A stretch of DNA of 64,000 nucleotides, from NCBI RefSeq assembly GCF_002813775.1, contig NZ_CP020370.1, forward strand, positions 3,187,501-3,251,500, written 5' to 3'. Origin of the DNA: Candidatus Thiodictyon syntrophicum. Its GTDB lineage: Bacteria > Pseudomonadota > Gammaproteobacteria > Chromatiales > Chromatiaceae. The notes under the pieces are model-generated. The model saw only the letters and a list, made by a program, of their open reading frames with translations. It made no database searches and was not told the DNA's origin. The translations under genes and the position numbers were made by a program. This document shows, in pieces, positions 17,345 through 25,855 of this stretch. Numbering within the stretch: the stretch's first letter is position 1; the number at the start of each line of letters is the position of its first letter.

Positions 17345-18676
17345 ATGCCTGTCGCCGCATTCTGCCCTCGGGTGAACGCCGTGAAGCCGCTGCTCGCCGT
17401 CCTGTTGCCGCTACTCCTGCTGTTGCTGTCGCCCACCCTGGCGGCGGAGCCGGTGCGGGTGACGGGTGTGCGCGTCACGCCGGCCCCGGACAAGACCCGG
17501 TTGGTGCTCGCCCTGAGCGCGAAGGTTACCCCGCAGATCTTCCTGCTCGCCGGGCCGGACCGGCTGGTCATCGACCTCGCGGACGCGCGACTCGCCGCCA
17601 GGCTCCCCAAGCCCGCCGGGGGCGACCCGAACCTGAGCGGGCTGCGCAGCGGGGTGCGGGAGGGGGACGACCTGCGCATCGTCCTGGACCTGAAACGTCC
17701 GGTGGGGATCAAGAGCTATGCCGTGGCGGCGGCCGCGGCCCAGGGACCCCGGTTGGTGGTGGACCTGATTCCCGCCGCGGGGTCCAAGAATGATGCCGAT
17801 GCCCGGGCCGACACCGACACCGTCACCGCTGCCGCCGTCGCTGCCGCGGCTGAGGCCCTGAACGCGAGCACCCCCCCCAGTGCCCAGCCGCCGCCGCGCA
17901 CCAAGGCACGGGCGCGGGGGCGGGCGGCGCGTACCCTGGTGGTGGCGATCGACGCCGGCCACGGCGGCGCTGATCCGGGGGCGATCGGCCCCCACGGCAC
18001 GCGCGAGAAGGACATCACGCTCGCCATCGCGCGGCGTCTGGCCGCCCTGGTGGCAAAGGAGCCGGGGATGCGAGCGGTGCTGATCCGCAACAGTGACACC
18101 TTCGTGCCCTTGCGCGGACGCATCCGCAAGGCGCGCAAGCACAACGCGGACCTGTTCGTTTCCATCCACGCGGACGCCTTCGACAGCCCGCGGGCGCGGG
18201 GCTCCTCGGTGTTCACCCTGTCGCGCCGGGGCGCCAGCAGCGAGGCGGCCAAGTGGCTGGCGGACAAGGAGAACAGCGCGGACCGCGTGGGCGGAGTGGA
18301 CCTGGGGGAGCACGATGACCAACTCGCGACCGTGATGCTCGACATGGTGCAGAACGCCGCCCAAGAGCGCAGCGTGAAGGCCGCGGGCGCGGTGCTAAGT
18401 AACCTGAGCCGACTCGGTGCGACCCACAACCAGGGGGTCCAGAAGGCCGGGTTCGTGGTGCTCAAGTCACCGGACATCCCCTCGATCCTGGTCGAGACGG
18501 CCTTCATCAGCAACCCGGGCGAGGAGGCGCGCCTGCGCAGCGGCGCGCAGCAACAACGCCTGGCGGCGGCCATCCTGGCGGGCATCAAACAATATTTCCA
18601 TCATTACCGGGAGCAGACCGCGGCACAGCCTCTGAGTGCCGACGCGCAGTCCGGTAATGGCGCGGGCGACGGCTGA
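17345..18676 (+). CDS. amiC: N-acetylmuramoyl-L-alanine amidase with AMIN domain (AmiC-type)
   Basis: A periplasmic amidase that cuts the peptide from peptidoglycan during cell separation. A signal peptide (LLAVLLPLLLLLL, then LAAEP) is followed by an AMIN domain (about 35-140), a low-complexity Ala/Asp linker, and an Amidase_3 domain. Zinc ligands appear in order: H of DAGHGG, E of TREKD, H of SIHADAF, with the catalytic E in ILVETAFISNP. The protein is 443 residues from the ATG; GTG codons at 17372 and 17381 are alternatives that still keep the hydrophobic signal core. Gammaproteobacteria often place this gene before mutL, as here. Confidence 0.94.
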   Translation: MPVAAFCPRVNAVKPLLAVLLPLLLLLLSPTLAAEPVRVTGVRVTPAPDKTRLVLALSAKVTPQIFLLAGPDRLVIDLADARLAARLPKPAGGDPNLSGLRSGVREGDDLRIVLDLKRPVGIKSYAVAAAAAQGPRLVVDLIPAAGSKNDADARADTDTVTAAAVAAAAEALNASTPPSAQPPPRTKARARGRAARTLVVAIDAGHGGADPGAIGPHGTREKDITLAIARRLAALVAKEPGMRAVLIRNSDTFVPLRGRIRKARKHNADLFVSIHADAFDSPRARGSSVFTLSRRGASSEAAKWLADKENSADRVGGVDLGEHDDQLATVMLDMVQNAAQERSVKAAGAVLSNLSRLGATHNQGVQKAGFVVLKSPDIPSILVETAFISNPGEEARLRSGAQQQRLAAAILAGIKQYFHHYREQTAAQPLSADAQSGNGAGDG

Positions 18677-18695
18677 ACACCTTTGAGCCCAAGAA

Positions 18696-18840
18696 TCCAC
18701 AGATGAACACAGATGAACACAGAGTTTCTCTGAATTGTCATAGGCGTATCGCTGATGTCACGATCACCGGCAAGGCGAGTTCCCGACCAAGCGTAAGTCA
18801 ATCAATGAATCATCTGTGTTCATCTGTGTTCATCTGTGGA
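18696..18840. repeat. inverted pair of ATGAACACAG repeats between amiC and mutL
   Basis: A 28-base sequence containing ATGAACACAG units (18696-18723) recurs in inverse orientation at 18813-18840, 89 bases away. Such ATGAACACAGATG-type repeats are scattered in many bacterial genomes. The rest of this intergenic region shows nothing else. Confidence 0.9.
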
Positions 18841-18897
18841 TAACCGCTCTTTCCAGGTTGAGGGGATTTCGTCCGTAAATGATCGCAACGGGTTTCT

Positions 18898-20829
18898 TTG
18901 GTTCGACTCTTGATCCATTCATCGACTCCGGCCGCCAGTATTGATCCGGACCGGGCGGCCCCAGGCGCCCTGCCGATCCGGGTCCTGCCCAGCCATCTGG
19001 TCAATCAGATCGCCGCCGGCGAGGTGGTGGAGCGCCCCGCCGCGGTCGCCAAGGAACTGCTCGAAAACAGCCTGGACGCGGGCGCCGCCCGCATCGAGAT
19101 CGAGGTGGAACAGGGGGGGATCAAACGCCTGCGGGTGCGCGACGACGGGCGCGGCATACCCCCTGGGCAACTGGCCCTGGCCCTGGCCCGACACGCCACC
19201 AGCAAGCTCGCCGATCTCACCGACCTGGAGGCGGTGGCGACCCTGGGCTTTCGCGGGGAGGCCCTGCCGAGCATCGCCTCGGTCAGCCGCCTGACCCTGA
19301 CCTCACGGGTTGCGGACCAGGGCAGCGGCCATGAGGTGATGGTCGGGCCGGACGGGACCCCGGGTGAGTTGCGCCCCGCCGCCCACCCCCCGGGAACCAC
19401 GGTGGACGTGCGCGACCTCTTCTACAACACCCCGGCGCGGCGCAAATTCCTGCGCACCGACAAGACCGAGTTCGGGCACTTGGAACAGGTGGTGCGGCGC
19501 ATCGCCCTGGCCCGTCCGGAGCTGGGCCTGCGCCTGCGCCACAACGGCCGCACCGTGCTGGACCTGGCCCCGGCCGGGGTCGACCCGGCCCTGGTGCGCG
19601 CCCGCCTGGAGACCCTGCTCGGTCAGGGTTTCGGCGACCAGGCGCTGTGGCTGGACGAACAGGCGGTAGGACTGCGCCTGTCCGGCTGGGTGTTACGCCC
19701 GGCCTTCTCCCGCAGCCAGCCGGACCAGCAGTTCTTCTATGTCAACGGGCGTATGGTGCGCGACAAGCTGGTGACTCATGCGGTGCGCCAGGCCTTCAGC
19801 GACGTACTGCACCAGGCCCGCCACCCGGCCTATGTGCTCTTTCTCGACCTGCCGCCGCGGCTGGTGGACGTGAATGTGCACCCGACCAAGCAGGAGGTGC
19901 GCTTCCGCGAGGGGCGCCAGGTGCACGACTTCATCTTCAGCGGGCTCAAGCGGCGGTTGGCGGTTGGGAGTCTGGGGGCGGTGGGTGAGGGGACCGCGTC
20001 GGCCGCGGTAGCGGGGCTGGAATGGTCGGACCCGGGACCGTCCGACGGGCTCAGGCCGCTGTCGCGAGCGGATCTCGGCACGGCGGCGCCGGGGACTGGT
20101 CGCCTCCCGCTGGGCGTGGCCGAGGGGTCGGCGGGACTCTATGCGGCTGGACTCGCCTTTCAACGGCCGGGGGAGTCCGGCACCACAGTAGCGGAGAGTG
20201 CCGCACCGGGCTGGGGCACGGCGCTCCCGGCGACGGACGGCGAGGCCCCGCCGCTGGGGTTCGCCCTGGCACAACTCGGCGGTGTCTATCTGTTGGCGCA
20301 GAACGCCGCGGGGCTGATCATCGTCGACATCCACGCCGCCCATGAGCGCATCGGCTACGAGCGACTCAAGTCCGCCTGGGGCGCCGGGGGCATCGTCAGC
20401 GCACCCCTGCTGGTGCCCGTCTCCCTGCATGTCAGTCCGCGCGAGGCGGACCTGCTGGAGACCCACGGGCAAGTCCTGACGGGTCTGGGTCTGGTGATCG
20501 ACCGCCTCGACCTGGGGACGCTCGCGGTGCGCGAGGTCCCGGCGCTGCTGCGCGACGCGGACCTGGAGCGCCTGGTGCGGGACCTGCTCTCGGACCTGGC
20601 GGTGCACGGGGAGTCCGCGCGGGTCGACGAGGAGGTCAATCGGGTCCTGTCCACCATGGCCTGCCACGGGGCCGTGCGCGCCAACCGGCGCCTGACGCTC
20701 GACGAGATGAATGCGCTGCTGCGCGCCATGGAGCGGGTCGAGCGCGCCGACCAGTGCAACCACGGCCGCCCGACCTGGATCCAGGTGACCCAGGTGGAAC
20801 TGGATCGGTTGTTCTCGCGGGGCCGTTAG
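18898..20829 (+). CDS. mutL: DNA mismatch repair protein MutL
   Basis: A GHKL-fold ATPase linking MutS to downstream repair. Motifs are ELLENSLDAGA, DDGRGIPP, ATSKL and LGFRGEALPSIASVS in the N-terminal domain; NVHPTKQEVRF at the end of the transducer domain; a variable linker; and a C-terminal dimerisation domain with MACHGAVRANRRL and CNHGRPTW. The C-terminus lacks the DQHAxxE endonuclease motif, as expected of a species with MutH-type repair. Length about 643 residues. No ATG precedes the conserved LPIRVLPSHLVNQIAAGE, so the start is probably a TTG at 18898 or 18910. Confidence 0.96.
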   Translation: MVRLLIHSSTPAASIDPDRAAPGALPIRVLPSHLVNQIAAGEVVERPAAVAKELLENSLDAGAARIEIEVEQGGIKRLRVRDDGRGIPPGQLALALARHATSKLADLTDLEAVATLGFRGEALPSIASVSRLTLTSRVADQGSGHEVMVGPDGTPGELRPAAHPPGTTVDVRDLFYNTPARRKFLRTDKTEFGHLEQVVRRIALARPELGLRLRHNGRTVLDLAPAGVDPALVRARLETLLGQGFGDQALWLDEQAVGLRLSGWVLRPAFSRSQPDQQFFYVNGRMVRDKLVTHAVRQAFSDVLHQARHPAYVLFLDLPPRLVDVNVHPTKQEVRFREGRQVHDFIFSGLKRRLAVGSLGAVGEGTASAAVAGLEWSDPGPSDGLRPLSRADLGTAAPGTGRLPLGVAEGSAGLYAAGLAFQRPGESGTTVAESAAPGWGTALPATDGEAPPLGFALAQLGGVYLLAQNAAGLIIVDIHAAHERIGYERLKSAWGAGGIVSAPLLVPVSLHVSPREADLLETHGQVLTGLGLVIDRLDLGTLAVREVPALLRDADLERLVRDLLSDLAVHGESARVDEEVNRVLSTMACHGAVRANRRLTLDEMNALLRAMERVERADQCNHGRPTWIQVTQVELDRLFSRGR

Positions 20830-20831
20830 CG

Positions 20832-21050
20832 ATGAGTCAAGTACAGCTCCAGCTCACGAAGGTCGAGGCGCTTGCCGGGTATCGACTGCGTCTGACCTAT
20901 GCCGATGCGCAGACCTGGGAGGTCGACCTGGAGGACTGGATCAATGTCACCGCGAGCCTGATGCCGCTCAAGGACTTGGCACTGTTTGCACAGGCCAGGC
21001 CGGGCGCCGGCGGTTGGACGGTGGACTGGAACCGCGATGAATTGGAGTAA
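20832..21050 (+). CDS. DUF2442 domain-containing protein
   Basis: A 72-residue protein with the DUF2442 pattern: LTYADAQTWEVDLEDWI near the start, then a hydrophobic middle and GGWTVDWNRDELE at the end. It begins two bases after the mutL stop and so is co-transcribed with it. DUF2442 proteins often accompany DUF4160 or toxin-antitoxin genes, but no such partner is present here. Function unknown. Confidence 0.7.
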   Translation: MSQVQLQLTKVEALAGYRLRLTYADAQTWEVDLEDWINVTASLMPLKDLALFAQARPGAGGWTVDWNRDELE

Positions 21051-21100
21051 CTGTTCAGGTACCCTTGCCAGCCAGCCGGCTAGCCGTGTAAGTTTGCGCC

Positions 21101-21247
21101 ATGCCTGAGCACCTGCCCGCACCCGTCTCCCTCGAAAGCCCGGACGCCGAGTTGGCGCGCCTGCGCGCGGAGAACGCGACCTTGCGTGCCCAACCACTCC
21201 TCACGGAGCGCCGCAATGCGGTTTTCCATCTCGTTTGGGTCGCTTAG
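21101..21247 (+). pseudogene. transposase-like N-terminal scrap
   Basis: A 48-codon frame beginning MPEHLPAP and containing ELARLRAENATLRAQ, a leucine-zipper-like stretch typical of the N-terminus of IS66-type transposases. It then stops within about 15 codons. No terminal inverted repeats or further transposase sequence are visible. Its end touches the 3' end of the convergent glucoamylase gene. Confidence 0.3.
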
Positions 21248-22707
21248 CGGACGTTGGGCGAAGCCTCGGCCAACCATCCGCCGCGGAAGCCGGCGCGGTG
21301 CAAACCCGTGCGGATCGTGACCGAGCCGCGCAGCAGGCGCCACAGCAGGCCGGTGCGGAAGTTCTCGATCATCAGCACGATCAGGCCCTGGTCGAGCCCG
21401 AAGGTGCCTGCGGAGACCCAGCCCCCGTGCACGGTGTCGTTGAAGCCGCCGGCGCGCGCGGCACGGTCGTCGGTGGCGGACCCGCGCGCGAGCATTCGCC
21501 GGATGGCCGGCAGTGCGATCTCGGGTGCAAAGACCAGCGACGCCACCACCGACGGGCCGGCGAGCGTGCCGTCATCGGGGCCGTAGGGCACGCCGCGCGC
21601 GGCGTAGCCGTAGAACGACTGGCGGCGCCCGGCGATGCGTTGCCGCGGGGCGCGGGGCCCGTCGCCGGCCGACAGGCCCCAGGCGTCCTCCCCGTAGCCG
21701 ACGAAGCCGCGCGGGTTACGGATGGCATACGCGCGCTGCACGTAGGTGGCGCGGCGGCTGTTTTCAAAATAGTCGCAGCGCTTCTCGCGCATGACGTCGT
21801 CGCGGATGCCGCGCAAGTCGATCCAGGCGTGCGGGAACTGGTGGATGAAGAGCGGTCCGGCATAGAGGTAGTCGATGCCGTAGAGGTTCTCCCACCGGTA
21901 GGTGCCGGTCCAGACCGCGAAGCTGGCCTCGGTCAGCGGATGGGTCGGCGAGCCCAGGCCGAGCGTGTAGAGCAGGATGGCCTCGCTATAGCCTTCCCAG
22001 CCGTACTTGAGAAAGCCGCGCTCGGGCCTCCAGCCGTGCACGACGGTGGCGCCTTTGCGCTGCGCCCAGCACCAGTCCACGCGGCGGTAGAGCGTATCGG
22101 CCAGCGCGCGCAACTCGGCCTCGTCCGTGGTGTCGGCGGTGAAGTAGGCCGCGGCGGTGATCATGCCGGCCAAGAGCAGCGCGGTGTCGATCAGCGACAC
22201 CTCGCAACGCCAGGCGCGCGTGCCGCGGTCCAGGTGCAGGAAGTGGAAGTAGAAGCCGCGGTACCCGGTCGAGTCCGGCGTGCCGCTCTGGTCGCTGTCC
22301 CGGAAGAAGCGCAGCGCGGCCAGGCTGCGTTGCAGCGCGTCGGCGCGCGTCATCCAGCCGCGCTCGACGCCCACCGGGTAGACCGAGAGGGCAAAGCCGA
22401 CGACCGCGATGCTCGCGTGTGAGCCCGGCCGCGAGGTATCGGCCACCAGGCCGTTGGCGCGGTTGGTGTGCCGGGGAAAATAGTCGAAGGCGGCGCGCTG
22501 CAGGCCGTCCAGCATGACCGCGTCGGCCGGCGTCAGGGGCTTGGCCTGTGCCGCGGGAGGCAAGACCGCGGTTTGCCTCAGGGTCGCACGCTCGATGGCG
22601 TTGGCGATACGGTTCTTCGAGACGACGCTTGGGCCGCCACGGCGGTCTTGGTGCTGGCTGAAGCGAGCGCCCGCGCCAATCAGCCGCCGTCGGCCAGGTG
22701 CAGCCAA
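21244..22707 (-). CDS. glucoamylase-family (PF10091-type) glycoside hydrolase
   Basis: This 487-residue protein has an (alpha/alpha)6-barrel pattern of helical repeats and the hallmarks of the glucoamylase/GH144-like family: LQRAAFDYFPRHTN near the N-terminus, VGFALSVYPVGVERGWMTR, GFYFHFLHLDRG, WEGYSEAILLYTLGLGSP and WGLSAGDGP. Family members act on beta-1,2-glucans or related polysaccharides. No convincing signal peptide is visible in the first 40 residues, so location is uncertain. Its start overlaps the end of the SOUL gene by 28 bases on the same strand, suggesting co-transcription. Confidence 0.85.
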   Translation of the reverse strand: MAAPGRRRLIGAGARFSQHQDRRGGPSVVSKNRIANAIERATLRQTAVLPPAAQAKPLTPADAVMLDGLQRAAFDYFPRHTNRANGLVADTSRPGSHASIAVVGFALSVYPVGVERGWMTRADALQRSLAALRFFRDSDQSGTPDSTGYRGFYFHFLHLDRGTRAWRCEVSLIDTALLLAGMITAAAYFTADTTDEAELRALADTLYRRVDWCWAQRKGATVVHGWRPERGFLKYGWEGYSEAILLYTLGLGSPTHPLTEASFAVWTGTYRWENLYGIDYLYAGPLFIHQFPHAWIDLRGIRDDVMREKRCDYFENSRRATYVQRAYAIRNPRGFVGYGEDAWGLSAGDGPRAPRQRIAGRRQSFYGYAARGVPYGPDDGTLAGPSVVASLVFAPEIALPAIRRMLARGSATDDRAARAGGFNDTVHGGWVSAGTFGLDQGLIVLMIENFRTGLLWRLLRGSVTIRTGLHRAGFRGGWLAEASPNVR

Positions 22708-23363
22708 ATCTCATTGCGCCGCAGGAACCATGGCATGAACGGCGGGTTGTAGCGCGAGTAGACGGGCTCCCCCGACCAGGCGAGATCGGCGGCGCGCAAG
22801 GCGGCCTGTAACTTCGCCAGGTGTTCGTTGTAGTTGGACTCCGACCAGAACCCGGAGAAGCGGATGACCGCCACGCGACTGGGCGGCACTTCGCGCAGCT
22901 TGACCCGTGGGTCCAGGGGTTCGGGCGCGCTGGCCAGGGTCACGTCCTTGGGCAACACGAACTGCACCAGAAAGCCGCCGGGCGCGGCGGCCTGGGTGAC
23001 GGGTGCGGTCATCGCAAGCTTGACGGGGACGGCCGCCTGGGTCACCGGCGCCGTCATCGCGAGCTTCCGCTCGCCCTTGTTCTTGCCGAAGATGTAGCCC
23101 GCCAGAATCGGGAACGCCTGGCCGCCGGCGTCGCCCGCGGGGCCGGGCACCACGATTTCGGCCACGGTGTAGGCGCCGTACTCCCGTACTTCGACGCCTG
23201 GGAGTGTGCGGACGACCTTGAATGCGGGCTCTTCTGTAGCGTGGCTGGGCATAGAAACGGCGAACAGGGCTAGGGTCGAGAACAGGGTGGCGACAAGCGC
23301 GGCGGCGGGTCCGAATGGTTTGGAGGCGGCAGGTGGTTTCATGGTCAGTGTGGGCATGGTCAT
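22680..23363 (-). CDS. SOUL-type haem-binding protein with an internal duplication
   Basis: A 227-residue exported protein: signal sequence up to about residue 42 (LALFAVSMPSHATEE), then a SOUL/HBP domain (VEVREYGAYTVAEI, GYIFGKNKGERKLAMTAPV, VAVIRFSGFWSESNY). The core element KLAMTAPVTQAA occurs twice in tandem (residues about 109-139), which is not usual for the family. SOUL proteins bind haem or other ligands; the bacterial role is unknown. It is the upstream gene of a two-gene operon with the glucoamylase-like protein. Confidence 0.85.
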   Translation of the reverse strand: MTMPTLTMKPPAASKPFGPAAALVATLFSTLALFAVSMPSHATEEPAFKVVRTLPGVEVREYGAYTVAEIVVPGPAGDAGGQAFPILAGYIFGKNKGERKLAMTAPVTQAAVPVKLAMTAPVTQAAAPGGFLVQFVLPKDVTLASAPEPLDPRVKLREVPPSRVAVIRFSGFWSESNYNEHLAKLQAALRAADLAWSGEPVYSRYNPPFMPWFLRRNEIWLHLADGG

Positions 23364-23405
23364 TCTCCTTGCGCCAGGATGGCCTGTTGTTCGGGGTCTT
23401 CCGAG

Positions 23406-23640
23406 TCAGGCCGCCAAGGCGGGATAGTCAGTGTAGCCCTATTTGGAGTCGGGCGCGCTCAAGCAAACGGCGCAGGCAAGCGGGCACGCCACGCCGACGA
23501 TCCAGCCGTAGATCGCGGCCTGCACCGACCTGCTGCTGCAACACCCTGCCGTCAGCAGCCCGAACCAGTCTGTTGTCTGCCGTACAGACCACCGCGACGC
23601 CGTTGCCTACGCTGCCCGGGTTTATTGTCGGGGTTGCCAT
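23406..23640 (-). pseudogene. probable remnant of an Old Yellow Enzyme C-terminus
   Basis: The minus strand ends with GYTDYPALAA and a stop, the usual C-terminus of N-ethylmaleimide reductase/Old Yellow Enzyme proteins. Just before it APDSK is followed by a stop where such proteins have APDPxTFYGG. Further upstream similarity fades. The rest of 23364-23734 shows no intact gene. Confidence 0.3.
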
Positions 23641-23734
23641 TCAACCAGCAGACGCCTGATCACGCTCGGTGGCGTCTGGCCTCGCCCACATCGAGCGTCG
23701 CTGTTCACCGATCCATCCAAGATAAGGCTATCCC

Positions 23735-24343
23735 ATGTCGCAAAGCCCCACAGTCAATCGCCGTATCGTCCTGAACGCTCGTCCTATCGGGGTTCCGACC
23801 GCCAAAGACTTCCGCATCGAAAGCGGTCCGGTGCCGCAACCCGAGCCCGGCCAGGTACTGCTGCGCACGCTGTACCTGTCGCTGGACCCCTATATGCGCG
23901 GCCGCATGAGCGATGCCCCATCGTACGCGCCACCGGTGGCCATCGGCGACCCGATGGTCGGCGGCACGGTGTCCCGCGTCGAGGTGTCCCGACATGGTGA
24001 TTACACGGTTGGTGACTTGGTGCTCGGCTACACCGGCTGGCAGGACTACGCGCTGCCGGCGGGCCCGGACCGGCTGGGCTTGCTCGTCGGCACGCTGCTG
24101 CGCAAGCGCATCAAGATGCAGGGCTTTATCGTGTTCGACGACTACGGGCCGCGCTGGGGCGAGTTCGCCGGCGCCATGGGCGAGTGGGTGCAGCAAGGTA
24201 AGGTCAAGGTCCGCGAGGACATGGTCTTCGGCCTGGAGAACGCACCCGAGGCCTTCATCGGCCTGCTGCAGGGCAAGAACTTCGGCAAGTTGGTCATTGC
24301 GCTCGCGCACGATACCCATGAGTGGGATCGCCTCGGCGCTTAA
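23735..24343 (+). CDS. CurA/YncB-type NADP-dependent oxidoreductase lacking its cofactor domain
   Basis: A 202-residue protein made of the two ends of a zinc-independent medium-chain reductase of the NADPH curcumin/leukotriene-B4 reductase type. Residues 1-108 match the N-terminal GroES-like part (RRIVLNARPIG, LSLDPYMRGRMSD, VGDLVLGYTGWQDYAL), and residues from LPAGPDRLG onward match the C-terminal part (LLRKRIKMQGFIVFDDYG, ENAPEAFIGLLQGKNFGKLV). The intervening Rossmann domain of about 140 residues is missing without a frameshift. The usual family length is about 335-345, so this is almost certainly non-functional although still open. Confidence 0.75.
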   Translation: MSQSPTVNRRIVLNARPIGVPTAKDFRIESGPVPQPEPGQVLLRTLYLSLDPYMRGRMSDAPSYAPPVAIGDPMVGGTVSRVEVSRHGDYTVGDLVLGYTGWQDYALPAGPDRLGLLVGTLLRKRIKMQGFIVFDDYGPRWGEFAGAMGEWVQQGKVKVREDMVFGLENAPEAFIGLLQGKNFGKLVIALAHDTHEWDRLGA

Positions 24344-24412
24344 GCACAGGTTGACATCGGCCCCCGTGCGGCCCAGATTCCGGAGTCAACTCCCAACGCC
24401 GGACCCCGACCG

Positions 24413-25855
24413 ATGGATGCACTGGAACAAATCGCCGCCCGCTTCGCCGCCCTGGCCCCCGCCTGCGACTACTGGACGCTGCGTCTGGTCGAGGAGTCGT
24501 CCGAACACCTGGAGGTCCGCCAGGGGGTGGTGGAGCCCAGCGCCCTGGGCGAGTCACTGGGGGCCATGTTCACGGTGGTGGCCGGCGGCGGGGTCGGCTA
24601 CGGGGCGACCAGCGACCTCAGCGCGGCGGGCCTGCGGGCGGCGGCCGCCGCGGCACTCGGGTGGGCGGCGGCCCACGCGGAGCTTGGCCTGTTCGCGGGG
24701 ACCATCTACCCGCGCAGCGCCCTGCGGGCCGACTACCGCTCCCCGGTGGCGGAACCCTGGGACTCGATCGGCCTGGCCGACAAGCTCGCGCTGCTCCAGG
24801 ACGCCAACACGGCGTTGGCGATCGATGAGCGTATCGTCGACTGGTCCGCCTGGCTCGCCTGGCGCCGCGTCCGGCAACTGCTCCTGACCAGCGACGGGGG
24901 GCGCATCGACCAGCTCTGGGAGTATGTGAGCCCGGGCCTGGCGGCGGTCGCCAACGCGGGGAGTCAGACCCAGCACCGTCACGGCGGCGGCGCGGACTGG
25001 TCGCAACAGGGGGGGCTCGAGCGGATCACCGCCGTTGGCCTGCTGGCCGACGCGCCCCGGGTGGCGGCGGAGGCCATCGCGCTGCTTGAAGCCCCCGAGT
25101 GCCCGAGCGATACCCGTGACCTGATCCTGACCCCAAGCCAGATGGTGCTGCAGATCCACGAGAGCATCGGCCACCCGCTGGAACTGGACCGCATCCTGGG
25201 CGACGAGCGCAACTATGCGGGGACCAGCTTCGTGACGGCGCAGATGTTCGGCACCTATCGCTACGGCTCGGACCTGCTGAATGTCACCTTCGACCCCGGG
25301 GTCCCCTCTGAACTGGTCAGCGGCGCCGCGGACGACGACGGCACCGCGACCCGGCGCGAGTTCCTGATCCGCAACGGACTGCTGGAGCGTCCACTGGGCG
25401 GGCGCCTGTCGCAGGCGCGTAGCGGACTCGGCGGGACCGCGAACGCCCGCGCCTGCGCCTGGGACCGGCCGCCGATCGACCGCATGGCCAATGTCAACCT
25501 GGAGCCGGGGCAGGGGAGCCTGAACGACCTGATCGCCCGGGTGGAGCGGGGCGTGCTGATGGACACCAACCGCTCCTGGTCCATCGACGACAGCCGCAAC
25601 AAGTTCCAGTTCGGCTGCGAGTGGGGGCGGCTGATCGAGGACGGCACCCTCAAGGGGCTGGTGCGCAACCCCGGTTACCGCGGCCTCTCGGCCGACTTCT
25701 GGCGCAGCCTGGACGGGGTCGGCGGAGCGGATACGCGGGAGGTGCGCGGGGTGCAGAACTGCGGCAAGGGCGAGCCCAACCAGGCGGTCTATGTGGGACA
25801 CGCCACGCCGCCCGGGCTCTTTCGCAATGTGGACGTCTTCGGGGGTGGCGAGTGA
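24413..25855 (+). CDS. tldD: TldD-type metalloprotease subunit
   Basis: This 480-residue protein is the catalytic partner of the TldD/TldE (PmbA) protease, which degrades unfolded peptides, matures microcin B17-like peptides and affects CcdA stability in E. coli. The zinc-binding HExxxH motif reads HESIGHPLE near residue 250, and the C-terminal CGKGEP motif is present. The following gene overlaps by GTGA, so both subunits are made together. TldD here is followed by the PmbA-type partner in an operon, unlike E. coli where they are separate. Confidence 0.93.
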   Translation: MDALEQIAARFAALAPACDYWTLRLVEESSEHLEVRQGVVEPSALGESLGAMFTVVAGGGVGYGATSDLSAAGLRAAAAAALGWAAAHAELGLFAGTIYPRSALRADYRSPVAEPWDSIGLADKLALLQDANTALAIDERIVDWSAWLAWRRVRQLLLTSDGGRIDQLWEYVSPGLAAVANAGSQTQHRHGGGADWSQQGGLERITAVGLLADAPRVAAEAIALLEAPECPSDTRDLILTPSQMVLQIHESIGHPLELDRILGDERNYAGTSFVTAQMFGTYRYGSDLLNVTFDPGVPSELVSGAADDDGTATRREFLIRNGLLERPLGGRLSQARSGLGGTANARACAWDRPPIDRMANVNLEPGQGSLNDLIARVERGVLMDTNRSWSIDDSRNKFQFGCEWGRLIEDGTLKGLVRNPGYRGLSADFWRSLDGVGGADTREVRGVQNCGKGEPNQAVYVGHATPPGLFRNVDVFGGGE

